Assembly (NCBI GenBank): GCA_018882895.1
Contig: VERF01000024.1
Location: 1 to 35,201 of the forward strand
Length of the DNA: 35,201 nucleotides
Source: Candidatus Kapaibacterium sp.
Lineage (GTDB): Bacteria > Bacteroidota > Ignavibacteria > Kapaibacteriales > Kapaibacteriaceae
Direction of reading: 5' to 3'
A program made the position numbers and the translations under genes. Of this stretch, positions 8,396 through 17,259 are shown piece after piece (position 1 is the first letter of the stretch; the number at the start of each line of letters is the position of its first letter). A model generated the notes under the pieces. It did not search any database. It had not been told where the DNA came from and worked only from the letters and a program-made list of their open reading frames with translations.

Positions 8396-11098
8396 TTATC
8401 TGCAGGGTGGCACGGCCACTCGTATACTGCCATCAGCAAGCACGAGTCTAACAGCAAACCATCCGAGTGTGCTCGGTGGTGGGTCACAGGAGATCGCTTG
8501 TCCATCCCATAAATATGTTGCCGACAGCATTCGACCTCGCATGTCGAAGTAGTCGACATGCGATGGTGGTTCAGTGCAGTGAATTCGGAGTTGGCCATCA
8601 ATGCACTCCATTGTCAGGCCCTCAGCAGTAGGGTCGGTTCGGGTGCGCGCCGAGGTTGACCTTTGAACCCGAAACATGGCCACATGCCCGGTGTCCAAAT
8701 CGGACCCCTTGCCTATCACCCTCCAGAAATACGTAGCGCCATCGGTGAGGTCATCGAAAAGGATCTCACCCGGATCGGCAACCGGTACCGAGATCGGCGA
8801 TGTGATCACTCGCCCCATTATCAGCTGGCTAAGCTGCACTTCATAGTCGATGATGTCGGGCGATGTTGTGAAGGCCAGCCTAACCGGCAACTCCGTGATC
8901 GTTCGCCCGTTGATAGGCCCCATGGGCATGAGCGCCTGACCATCTGAAGGGGGCGTTGCAAAGCCCATCAGTGGCGACCATGGACTTGAACTCGCCGTGT
9001 CGAGATATAACACTCGCCAGAAGTAGGTCATCCCCTGCTCGAGCGGACCATAGTCATACCCCTCAATTGCGGCGTCGACAGTGTCGAGTCGCACCTGAGT
9101 AAAGTCAACACCGTTGATGGGCCCCCTGACCGAAGGTGTCACCTGCACAAGGATCTTTCCGAGGGGGCGCGGCGCCTTCCATGAAAGTCGAATACTGTCC
9201 CCTTGGATGAACACGTCAGCCTCAGGTTCAAGCTCACCGGGCAAGGCCTCTTCTCTGCGGAGGGTGCGCGTGTGCCATGAGAGAGAATCGGCGCCGGCAC
9301 CGGTGCTTCCGACCAATCGGGCAGCCCACGCATAGGTGCGCTCAGGAAGAAGATCGTTTGCCACAAATGCAGCAGTTGCGTCGGGCCGCTGTCTAAGTAC
9401 CCTGCGGTTGACGGAATCCGGCGCATCGAGCGGCCAGTAGCTGACCTCGGCGTGAACATCGGCGGCTGGCATCGACAGCACCACCTCGGCTGCATCTGGC
9501 GAGACCCGCACCGTCGGCTCAGTGTTACCGAGGCGCAAAGGCGCCGGCAAGGAATCAACGGCTGCGATGATCTCGCCGCGCATCACGCGCGCAAGCGTGA
9601 ACCGACGCGTGGCCGAGTCATAGGCGGCGTTCAACCGAACAAACGGGCCGCCCCCTACACTGTCACGCCCATACAGGCTCACGCCGCCAGACGGGGCGCG
9701 AGGCAGAACACCGGCGTCGAACTGCGTTGTACCTTCAATGGATGCGGCCGACCCCGATGGTGCATATCGAAGCACCCATCGCATCGGCAGAACATGCTCG
9801 GGTGTGCGTCCCGAGAATGTCAGCACTGGAGGCCGCGTGTGGTGGCGCTCGGCAGCGACGATCACATTCGAAGTGTGCTTGCTTACCAATATGCTCACCC
9901 CGGTTGAGCTATCGGCATCGACAAAATTGTAGCTGCCAGTTGCGGTGATCGTGTCGATCACGGCCGTCATGCCAACGCGTGCCTTGACCACCCGATACGG
10001 GTCGATCGGTGCCGCTGTGATGTTTCGCACCGTTGCCACGATACGACCATCACGATCGATCTCGTGGGCAAGGATCCGGCCTGATTCGCTGCCGTAGCCA
10101 ACAATGATGTTACCACCCGGAAGCTCCTCGACATTGCCCATTGATGGGACAAAGCCGACACTGTCGGGGATGATCGAACGAATGGCCCTGACGGTGCGGG
10201 CAACTTCATTGATCTCATACTCGACCACTCTTGAGAGCCGCGGCTCGGGCTTGAGGTTCCCGTTGTCAAACATCATGATCGTGCCGCGAGGCGTTCGAAG
10301 CGCCGTGTGCTGATGCGAAAAACCAGTAAAGCCGCCGATCGTGTCATTCAGGAATCGGAAGTCATTGCGCTTTGCCGCGCCGCCCCCCAAGCGCCAGAGC
10401 ACCTGTCCGCTGGTGCGGTCGATGCGGATCACCTGGTCCGTGTGCCTGCAGGAAACAAGCAGATCGCCGTTCGTGTCACGCCAGATCGAGTTGATATGGA
10501 TGTAGTCGATGTAGTTCTGAGTAAGATCGATGTCCGAGGTCGACTCGGTCAGCGCGATGTGATCGATCGACTTCCAGCGGAAGACCACCCGGCCATCGAA
10601 GGTCTGCTCCTCGATCACGCCAACCAGAACGGTCGCATTGGGCTGTCCTCCCGGAACAACTCCCGTCAGATCCATCGTCACCTCTTCGAAACCCAGCAGG
10701 ATCATGGACGTATCAGTCCAGACCTTCCCCTCGTGGAAGTCCGCAATGGCAGGCGGCGCGAGTCTGAACGTATCAATGGCCCTTAGGTTGCCATCCCGGC
10801 GCACGAAGTAGCGCTCACGGCGCGATCCGCCAAAGTGGGTCACGTAGCGTCCGGATGCCGACGCGACATTCGTGTGCAAACCCACACGCGAGTGCATGAG
10901 GGGGCGGGCATACTCGTCAATCACCACCAAGGTATCCTGCTGTAAAGGGGCTGCAATGAAGTATCCAGGCTCGACAAATCCACGTATTTCAACCCCGACG
11001 GGAGCAACCGGACGTTGTGCAAGCCCCCTGACGCAGAGACCCGCCAGCAAGAGGAAAACAATGGCACCGAACCTGACATTTGATCGCGAAATCATCAT
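8396..11098 (-). CDS. Secreted arylsulfotransferase-family protein, paralog 2
   Basis: 900 residues from ATG 11098 (a second ATG follows directly at 11095). The frame is open further upstream, but only this start gives a signal peptide (SNVRFGAIVFLLLAGLCVRGLAQ). ASST-family motifs, in the same order as its paralogs, are DFHEGKVWTD (120-129), DYIHINS (198-204, His201), SCRH (216-219), FSHQHTA (260-266) and MFDNGN (276-281). About three fibronectin III-like repeats follow at roughly 520-820. The last 75 residues (YFDMRGRMLSATYL, ending VAVPPCR) form a weak T9SS-like tail. It is the shortest of the three paralogs because it has fewer FnIII repeats. The 73-base gap to the divergent paralog 3 carries the promoters. 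Predicted location is periplasmic or cell surface. The donor and acceptor cannot be read from sequence. Confidence 0.85.
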   Translation of the reverse strand: MMISRSNVRFGAIVFLLLAGLCVRGLAQRPVAPVGVEIRGFVEPGYFIAAPLQQDTLVVIDEYARPLMHSRVGLHTNVASASGRYVTHFGGSRRERYFVRRDGNLRAIDTFRLAPPAIADFHEGKVWTDTSMILLGFEEVTMDLTGVVPGGQPNATVLVGVIEEQTFDGRVVFRWKSIDHIALTESTSDIDLTQNYIDYIHINSIWRDTNGDLLVSCRHTDQVIRIDRTSGQVLWRLGGGAAKRNDFRFLNDTIGGFTGFSHQHTALRTPRGTIMMFDNGNLKPEPRLSRVVEYEINEVARTVRAIRSIIPDSVGFVPSMGNVEELPGGNIIVGYGSESGRILAHEIDRDGRIVATVRNITAAPIDPYRVVKARVGMTAVIDTITATGSYNFVDADSSTGVSILVSKHTSNVIVAAERHHTRPPVLTFSGRTPEHVLPMRWVLRYAPSGSAASIEGTTQFDAGVLPRAPSGGVSLYGRDSVGGGPFVRLNAAYDSATRRFTLARVMRGEIIAAVDSLPAPLRLGNTEPTVRVSPDAAEVVLSMPAADVHAEVSYWPLDAPDSVNRRVLRQRPDATAAFVANDLLPERTYAWAARLVGSTGAGADSLSWHTRTLRREEALPGELEPEADVFIQGDSIRLSWKAPRPLGKILVQVTPSVRGPINGVDFTQVRLDTVDAAIEGYDYGPLEQGMTYFWRVLYLDTASSSPWSPLMGFATPPSDGQALMPMGPINGRTITELPVRLAFTTSPDIIDYEVQLSQLIMGRVITSPISVPVADPGEILFDDLTDGATYFWRVIGKGSDLDTGHVAMFRVQRSTSARTRTDPTAEGLTMECIDGQLRIHCTEPPSHVDYFDMRGRMLSATYLWDGQAISCDPPPSTLGWFAVRLVLADGSIRVAVPPCR

Positions 11099-11136
11099 GC
11101 AAACTACGCCGACCAGTAAATTGCAGCTACTACGAT

Positions 11137-11155
11137 GAAACGAATCCAACGTTTC
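11137..11155. promoter_or_regulatory. Inverted repeat between divergent ASST paralogs 2 and 3
   Basis: GAAACG (11137-11142) and CGTTTC (11150-11155) are separated by 7 bases. The repeat is almost centred in the 73-base gap between the two divergent starts, where a shared operator would be expected. The arms are short, so chance cannot be excluded. Confidence 0.25.
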
Positions 11156-11171
11156 GTGGTTCTTTGTTCCG

Positions 11172-14100
11172 ATGAATTCTATTTTCTCTCGACATAGCAT
11201 CTGCACCATGCTGGTCGCCTTCTTCGTTGCCCTGGGCATCGTGCAGGCGCAACAGGGGTTTCGCGAGGTTCGTATCGAACGTCTCGGTTTCGCAGCGCCC
11301 GGCTATTTCCTTCTCGCCCCGGACGCCTATGATTCTCTGGGTTTCATCGATCACACCGGGCACCGAATTCGAAAGATCTACTCCGGTATCCTCTCAACGC
11401 TCCAGTCGTATGGAGATACCTCGCTCACCCACTTCCTGGTAACAGGGACGAAGACGCAGTTTGTACGTCGCAACAAGTCACTGGAGGTAACTGACACCAT
11501 GCGTCTAAATGGGGCTTACGGTGTTGACTTCCATGAAGGGAAGATTTGGACAGACTCATCGTATGTGGTCCTCGGCTTTGACGATCGCGTGGTTGACATG
11601 TCGAAGCTGGTGCCGGGCGGTAAATCCGATGCCGTAGTGCGCGGGGCGATCATCCAGGAGCGCACGTTTGACGGACGCGTGCTGTTCGAATGGCGATCGT
11701 TGGAGCATATACCCGTGACTGATGCCACGGAGGACGTTGATCTGCGACAGCAGCGAATCGACTACATACACGTCAACTCTATCAATCGCGATGCTAACGG
11801 CGACTTCATCATCTCCTGCCGCCACCTCGATGAGGTCATTTGCGTTAGTAAGGGCAATGGGGCGGTTCTGTGGCGTCTGGGCGGAGCCAAGTCCAATGGC
11901 AATCAGTTTACTATCATCGGAGACTCCGTCGCCGGGTTCAGCGGGTTTTCCCATCAGCATACGGCCATCATCACATCACGCGGAACGTTGATGATGTACG
12001 ATAACGGGAATTTGAAGCCCGCACCGCGAAGCTCCCGTGTGGTCGAATATTCGCTTGACATACCGAACCGCAAGGCAACACGCGTTTGGCAGTATCTGCC
12101 GATTCCACGAGTGTATTCCTCGTCAATGGGAAGCGTTCAGGAGTTGGAAAATGACAACATCCTGATTGGATATGGGCTTGTCGATGAGCCTGCAGGGTCG
12201 GCCCTCATGGCCCAGGAGGTCACACGTTCCGGTACGGTCGTGGCAGAGATTTACGACAATTCAGGTTCGACTCTCGCATCCTACCGGGTAATGAAGACTA
12301 CGATGGGCATGTTCGGCCGATATGTACAAGCGTCGGGTCCGGGCGAGATCAGATTTTCCACGCCCGACAGCACCACGTACGTCTCCATCAACTTGAAGCG
12401 CGTTGCCAAACCCACGGGTATCGTCGTGGAGCGCCACTCGTATGCCCCAAAGCTCATAACCTTCGTTGGGAATTCGCATTGCGGAACTCTACCTCTACGA
12501 TGGGTGGTGCGGCTGGAGGATTCTGACGCGGTCTCCGGAACGATGACATTTGACGTAGGCTCCATGGCTAACGTTGAGGATCCTACCAAGATCCGCCTGC
12601 TGTACCGGCCGGCCGAAGGGCAGGCAGGATTCGCCCCGTTGGAAGGGGCCTATGTGCCAAATCTGCGCGCCTTCGTTCTTCCAACGATCCTAAAGGGCGA
12701 GTTCATGCTCGCCTACCTTGACTGCTTTGATCCGATTCCCGTTGCTCCAGCCAATGGCGCGGTGGAAGTGTCGGTTACGCCGACATTGTCATGGAAGGTC
12801 GCTGCTCTGGCCGATTCGTATGACGTGCAGCTGTCGACAACCAGTGATTTCGCCAGTCCGGTCATGACGCTCACGACGCGCAAAGTCGACACAACACTTC
12901 CGGCTCTTGTCAATTCCCAGCGCTACTTCTGGCGCGTTCGGAAACGATACACCAATGGCCCCGGCCCGTGGTCAGCCCCCTTCAACTTCACAACACAGAT
13001 CGGACTTTGCACTGCGATCTCACCTGTGATCAAGGGCAAGGATACTTTGGCCATTCTCCCCAATCACGTCTTCAAATGGACTCGGGCTCAAGGGGCGACA
13101 ACCTATCGGCTGACAGTCAGTGACTTTGCGCTTGAGCAGCCGATCGTTGATGTGACAACCACCGCCGACAGCTTCAACATCGGAACGCGGCTGGCTCCGA
13201 ATGCTCGATACGTATGGACCGTTCGCGGTATCAATGGAGCCATTCAGGGCCGGCTGACACCGAAGGCATTCTTGGTGACGGCTCCGGACGTGGTTCGCCT
13301 GAAGCTGCCTGACAATGATGCGTTCTTGCCGTACGCGCCGTCGACGCAATTCACCTGGGAGCCGGCAGCAGGAGCCGTGCGCTATGCAATGCTGGTAAGG
13401 TCGGCAAAGGACTCCTCCATCCTTTACAGAGACACCGTCGTCTCAACATGGGTGCGCGTCAACTCACTGCCGAAGAATCTACCAATGCTCTGGCAATGCC
13501 GAGCAATTGGCCGATATGGTGCCGGACCTCAGTCGCAAGAGTATCATTTCACCCTGTTCTACGATGCTCCGCTTGGGCGGCCCGTTGCGATAGCACCTCG
13601 TGGAAACGACGTACCATATGGCCAAGGCGAAGTGGACTTTAAATGGTCGTCTGTTCTAGACGCCAACCGATACCGCCTGCAGGTGTTTGACCGAAAGAAC
13701 ATCTCAGGGGCAATAATCGATACTATTGTTGATGGCTTGAAGTTCATGACCGCAGGTTTCCTTCCCTCCACCAGCTATGACTGGCGCGTGATGGCCATGA
13801 ATGATCGTACCCTCGGCCCGTGGTCGGATACGGCACGCTTCATCACCATGGCCGACACCAGCTCATTCGGCTTGCTTCCAACCTATCCGGAGACCGAAGC
13901 CGTAGATGTGCCGACTGAAGGCGAGCTTCGATTCACAACTTCTGAACGCTATCGTCGATACGAAGTTCAGTTGAGCTGGGACGAGAGTTTTAAGCCCATC
14001 CTGGCAACATATCCGTCTACCGGTGGAACCGCTACTTACTCCGGCCTGCTCAAGAATGCCCGCTATTTCTGGCGCGCCGTCGGCATCGCCGAAGATGAAT

Positions 14101-14402
14101 CCAAGACCATCGGTGCCTATTCGATGTTCACAACACAAAGTCCCACGGTTCATGTGACGGATCGCGGAGAGTCGGCAATCACCGTTGGTAGCAATGCCGA
14201 TGAGATCATCATCGCCGGAGACGTTCCTGCTTCTTCACGATGCAGGATCTACGACCTTCTTGGCAGGGAGATTGGAACGTATGAGCTCGAATCGAGTTCT
14301 TCTCTGCAGAAGCTGCAGCCCCCTTTCAGAGGCGTCGTTGTTGTGGTCATCACCACACCACAAGATGAGCCCCTTTGGAAGGGGGCTCTGCACATCCGCT
14401 GA
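11172..14402 (+). CDS. Secreted arylsulfotransferase-family protein, paralog 3
   Basis: 1076 residues. ATG 11172 starts a signal peptide (MLVAFFVALGIVQAQ core, cleavage near residue 26) with no ribosome binding site visible. ASST-family motifs: DFHEGKIWTD (119-128), DYIHVNS (197-203, His200), SCRH (215-218), VLWRLGG (232-238), FSHQHTA (259-265) and MYDNGN (275-280). From about residue 515 there are five fibronectin III-like repeats, several with the pattern YxVQLS...YFWRVR...GPWS. The tail SRCRIYDLLGREIGTYEL to HIR (about 1015-1076) is the best T9SS type A-like sorting domain among the three paralogs. The predicted activity is sulfate transfer between phenolic compounds on the outer surface, but this is family-based inference. 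It is transcribed away from paralog 2 and ends at a strong bidirectional terminator. Confidence 0.87.
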   Translation: MNSIFSRHSICTMLVAFFVALGIVQAQQGFREVRIERLGFAAPGYFLLAPDAYDSLGFIDHTGHRIRKIYSGILSTLQSYGDTSLTHFLVTGTKTQFVRRNKSLEVTDTMRLNGAYGVDFHEGKIWTDSSYVVLGFDDRVVDMSKLVPGGKSDAVVRGAIIQERTFDGRVLFEWRSLEHIPVTDATEDVDLRQQRIDYIHVNSINRDANGDFIISCRHLDEVICVSKGNGAVLWRLGGAKSNGNQFTIIGDSVAGFSGFSHQHTAIITSRGTLMMYDNGNLKPAPRSSRVVEYSLDIPNRKATRVWQYLPIPRVYSSSMGSVQELENDNILIGYGLVDEPAGSALMAQEVTRSGTVVAEIYDNSGSTLASYRVMKTTMGMFGRYVQASGPGEIRFSTPDSTTYVSINLKRVAKPTGIVVERHSYAPKLITFVGNSHCGTLPLRWVVRLEDSDAVSGTMTFDVGSMANVEDPTKIRLLYRPAEGQAGFAPLEGAYVPNLRAFVLPTILKGEFMLAYLDCFDPIPVAPANGAVEVSVTPTLSWKVAALADSYDVQLSTTSDFASPVMTLTTRKVDTTLPALVNSQRYFWRVRKRYTNGPGPWSAPFNFTTQIGLCTAISPVIKGKDTLAILPNHVFKWTRAQGATTYRLTVSDFALEQPIVDVTTTADSFNIGTRLAPNARYVWTVRGINGAIQGRLTPKAFLVTAPDVVRLKLPDNDAFLPYAPSTQFTWEPAAGAVRYAMLVRSAKDSSILYRDTVVSTWVRVNSLPKNLPMLWQCRAIGRYGAGPQSQEYHFTLFYDAPLGRPVAIAPRGNDVPYGQGEVDFKWSSVLDANRYRLQVFDRKNISGAIIDTIVDGLKFMTAGFLPSTSYDWRVMAMNDRTLGPWSDTARFITMADTSSFGLLPTYPETEAVDVPTEGELRFTTSERYRRYEVQLSWDESFKPILATYPSTGGTATYSGLLKNARYFWRAVGIAEDESKTIGAYSMFTTQSPTVHVTDRGESAITVGSNADEIIIAGDVPASSRCRIYDLLGREIGTYELESSSSLQKLQPPFRGVVVVVITTPQDEPLWKGALHIR
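14367..14388. repeat. Convergent pair of the AGGGGCT motif
   Basis: GAGCCCC (14367-14373) and GGGGCTC (14382-14388) form a 7-bp-stem hairpin with an 8-base loop inside the last codons of ASST paralog 3. It is an inverted pair of the dispersed ARGGGGCT motif described in the findings. Confidence 0.5.
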
Positions 14403-14425
14403 TCCCCTGGCGTAGCCGCATAAGA

Positions 14426-14467
14426 AAAGAGGCCATCCCCGTCGCATCGGACGAGGATGGCCTCTTT
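14426..14467. terminator. Bidirectional rho-independent terminator
   Basis: Perfect 13-base arms AAAGAGGCCATCC (14426-14438) and GGATGGCCTCTTT (14455-14467). The stem is extended inward by CGTC/GACG after one mismatch, leaving a 6-base loop. It is flanked by an A-rich stretch on the left and a T-rich one (CTCTTTGATTT) on the right. It lies between the convergent stops at 14402 (+) and 14491 (-), so it can serve both genes. Confidence 0.92.
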
Positions 14468-14490
14468 GATTTCTACCGGTACGTTCGGAC

Positions 14491-17259
14491 TTAGAACGTA
14501 TACGTCAGACGTCCCTGGATGAGTCGACCAATGGCCGCCGCACCGATGAACTGCTGGACACGATGGTCGAGAAGGTTGGTGGCCGTCAGGTTCAGACTCA
14601 AACCATCAACACCCGGGATCGCATACTGCGCCGTGAGGTCAAGCATGTGGTAGGCGTTCACGTCACCCACATACACACCCGAATTCATCTTGAAGCCGTC
14701 AACCCAGCGCCATTGCAAACCAATGTTCAGACCAAGGTCAGCATTGCGGTGCATGATGCCGAGCGCCGACTTGTACTTCGGAGCATTCAGTGCGATCTCG
14801 GCGGTGCTGTCAGCATCGTTCAGATCGGCACCGGTGAAGACGTTTTGGCTCATCCATGTTGCCGAACCCGTAACCGCCCACTCTGGTGAAAGCTCATACG
14901 TGAAAGCAACGTCGCTTCCGTAGTACGAGAGCTTGCCGTAATTGCGATAGGCAAGAAGCACGTCACCCTTGTGCGGAGTTTCGTTTGGAGAGGCCGTTCC
15001 AACCGGTACCTGTCCGTAGGCACCGCCGATGAGGCCGGAATACTGCGAGGCAATGGCTTCTGCCTGAGCTTCGGGAATGCCTTGACCTAGCAGCGCACCC
15101 TTGAGAAGGGGCTTGAGATACGCCGTGACAGAGGCGCCATCGAGGAAGACGTTCGGGGTGACGACCTTGAGCGGCGACACGAAATCCGTCACAGTTGACT
15201 GATAGAGATCGACAGCCACACGAAGCTTGTCGGTCAGCTTGCCCTGATAACCGATCTCGATGGTCTGCGTGCTGGTTTGACGCAGCTTGCTGACATCCTG
15301 AAGATCCTCCGGACGCATCGGGATGAATCGCTCGGCCGCAGAACGTGCGTTTGGATTAAGCATCGCGAGATTGCCCTTCATGCCCGAGGGGGCAGGAACT
15401 GCCGTGAGGAATGGACGCAGAAGCGGCTTGAGATTGTCCGGCGCTGCGGCCTCGAGCTGGGGAAGGATGATCTGCGTGACAACTTGCCAGACACCGCCGG
15501 CAGCGGCATTGTTCACGCCAAGCCATCCTGCGCGGGTAGGATCGAACTGAGAGATGAAGTTCACCACACCACCTGTGCGGTTGAACGTATAGCCGTTGCG
15601 TCCAGCTGATGCACCCCAGATGCCTACTGACCAAGCAGGGTTGACACGGCCCAGGCCAAAGCCATCGCGCACGCTCAGAAGGTCCAGGAATAGGTCGTTC
15701 GTACCTGGATTGCTGAACGCAGTATTGAACGTTGCACGGATCGAAGAATTCTCGTCGAGCTTGTAGAGCAGAGCCACACGGGGCGACATGACCATTTCGC
15801 CAATGACCGAGTGCTGGTCAACACGCACGGCAGCAAGAGCCGACAGGTCCGATGTGATCTTCCAGTCGCCCTGAAGGTATCCACCGATCTCGGTGTAGTT
15901 GTCATTCTCTTCGTTCACACCGTTGATGGTACCGTCAGTGACCGGATTGGTGGAAAAGAAGTCAGCGCCGTATGTCAGACGAATGTCATCGTTGACCTTA
16001 TACGCATGCTGAAGACGTCCGCCGAGCAGCGTCGAGCGGTCCACGATCGGATTGCCCGTACGCAGGAAGTACGTGTTACCGGCGTCACTCATGTTGGTGA
16101 ACACTTGAGCGAACAGATCCCCCGAGGTGAGTTGAGCATTGGCGTACGTATATCGCCAATCGCTACCGACGGCGGCACCAAGACCCGTCATTTCGATGGT
16201 ATTGACGGCTTGCGAGATACCGCCGTTGATCTGCACCATCGTGTTTTCGCCGAGCATGTAATAGGCCCCGGCATCGACATTGAATCGCTCGTGCTTGCTG
16301 CCCTTACGATCGCCGATCTTCACGGTGTCAGGATTTACACCCGGAACGGCAAGTGCGGCTACTCGTGCACTGGCTTCAGTGCTATCTTCAAACACCCAGT
16401 CATCGGCAGAGAAATACTGACCGGTGATCTTATAACCGAAGTCGTCTCCCAACGTGCCTGCATGACGCAGGCCGGCGTTCAGAAGCCCACGCTCACCACC
16501 GGCGAGGAACACTGTCGTGCCCTGAGATGAGAATGGCGAGCGGGTGATGATGTTCAGCACACCCTGAGAGGCATTCGGACCGTACAGAGCCGATGCCGGA
16601 CCGCGCACAAGTTCCATGCGCTCGATGTCTTCGTTCGATGCCGGCACAAAGTATCCGACGTTCACGCGAAGACTCGGCACACCGGCCGGACGGTAGTCGG
16701 TAAGCGTCAGAAGCGAGCCGCTGAACACGTTATTGAAGCCACGGACGCTTACGTTCTGCTGCGCGATACCAGTTTGCGAGTAGTCGATGCCGGCAAGACC
16801 GCGGATGTGTTCCACCGGTGTGGCCTTCGGGGCTTCGCGAATGGAACGGGGCTCTACAACCGTTACCGATGCCGGTGCCTCGGAAGCCTTCTGCTGAACG
16901 CGTGAGGCCGTAACAACGGTAACGTCCATGTCGATCGCCGTTTCCACCAGTGAAACGTCACGTGTCGTGGCACCGCTGATCTCAACGTTTTCCGCGACAT
17001 TCTTCTGGTAGCCGACGCATGTGACGACCATCGTATAGCTTCCGTCCGGAAGCCCCTTGATCGTGTACCGTCCGCGTGAGTCCGAATAACCGCCCCGTGT
17101 GAAGGAGCCATTCGGAACGCTGACCTTGATCGAAGCACCGGGTACGGCTTGGCCGCTTGGACCGGTGACTCGTCCGCTGAGTACTCCCTGCGCATACGCC
17201 GCCACCGTTGCGATGGCGATCATCGACGCTAGAGTTAAAGAACGTAAGAGAAATGTCAT
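14491..17259 (-). CDS. TonB-dependent outer-membrane receptor
   Basis: 922 residues. The signal peptide ends AAYAQ (about 24). Residues about 25-110 form a carboxypeptidase-regulatory-like beta-sandwich (LSGRVTGPSGQAVPGASIKV, then GYQKNV), common in Bacteroidota receptors. A plug domain follows (VVTASRVQQKASEAPASVTVV, then NVSVRGFNN, then MELVRGPASALYGPNASQGVLNIITR, about 115-245). A 22-strand-type barrel ends in the aromatic residue of TYTF, the usual outer-membrane assembly signal. The protein would import a ligand using TonB-ExbBD energy. The ligand (siderophore, vitamin, peptide or sugar) cannot be told from sequence, and no SusD partner is adjacent. ATG 17259 overlaps the TGA of the upstream GNAT-like gene (ATGA), with GGAG at a good distance, so the two are translationally coupled. 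Confidence 0.93.
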   Translation of the reverse strand: MTFLLRSLTLASMIAIATVAAYAQGVLSGRVTGPSGQAVPGASIKVSVPNGSFTRGGYSDSRGRYTIKGLPDGSYTMVVTCVGYQKNVAENVEISGATTRDVSLVETAIDMDVTVVTASRVQQKASEAPASVTVVEPRSIREAPKATPVEHIRGLAGIDYSQTGIAQQNVSVRGFNNVFSGSLLTLTDYRPAGVPSLRVNVGYFVPASNEDIERMELVRGPASALYGPNASQGVLNIITRSPFSSQGTTVFLAGGERGLLNAGLRHAGTLGDDFGYKITGQYFSADDWVFEDSTEASARVAALAVPGVNPDTVKIGDRKGSKHERFNVDAGAYYMLGENTMVQINGGISQAVNTIEMTGLGAAVGSDWRYTYANAQLTSGDLFAQVFTNMSDAGNTYFLRTGNPIVDRSTLLGGRLQHAYKVNDDIRLTYGADFFSTNPVTDGTINGVNEENDNYTEIGGYLQGDWKITSDLSALAAVRVDQHSVIGEMVMSPRVALLYKLDENSSIRATFNTAFSNPGTNDLFLDLLSVRDGFGLGRVNPAWSVGIWGASAGRNGYTFNRTGGVVNFISQFDPTRAGWLGVNNAAAGGVWQVVTQIILPQLEAAAPDNLKPLLRPFLTAVPAPSGMKGNLAMLNPNARSAAERFIPMRPEDLQDVSKLRQTSTQTIEIGYQGKLTDKLRVAVDLYQSTVTDFVSPLKVVTPNVFLDGASVTAYLKPLLKGALLGQGIPEAQAEAIASQYSGLIGGAYGQVPVGTASPNETPHKGDVLLAYRNYGKLSYYGSDVAFTYELSPEWAVTGSATWMSQNVFTGADLNDADSTAEIALNAPKYKSALGIMHRNADLGLNIGLQWRWVDGFKMNSGVYVGDVNAYHMLDLTAQYAIPGVDGLSLNLTATNLLDHRVQQFIGAAAIGRLIQGRLTYTF

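Noticed and set aside
12262-12280. A GGTTCGA-type stretch resembling a tRNA T-arm
   Set aside because: It lies within the coding sequence of ASST paralog 3 and no acceptor stem, D-arm or anticodon arm can be built around it.
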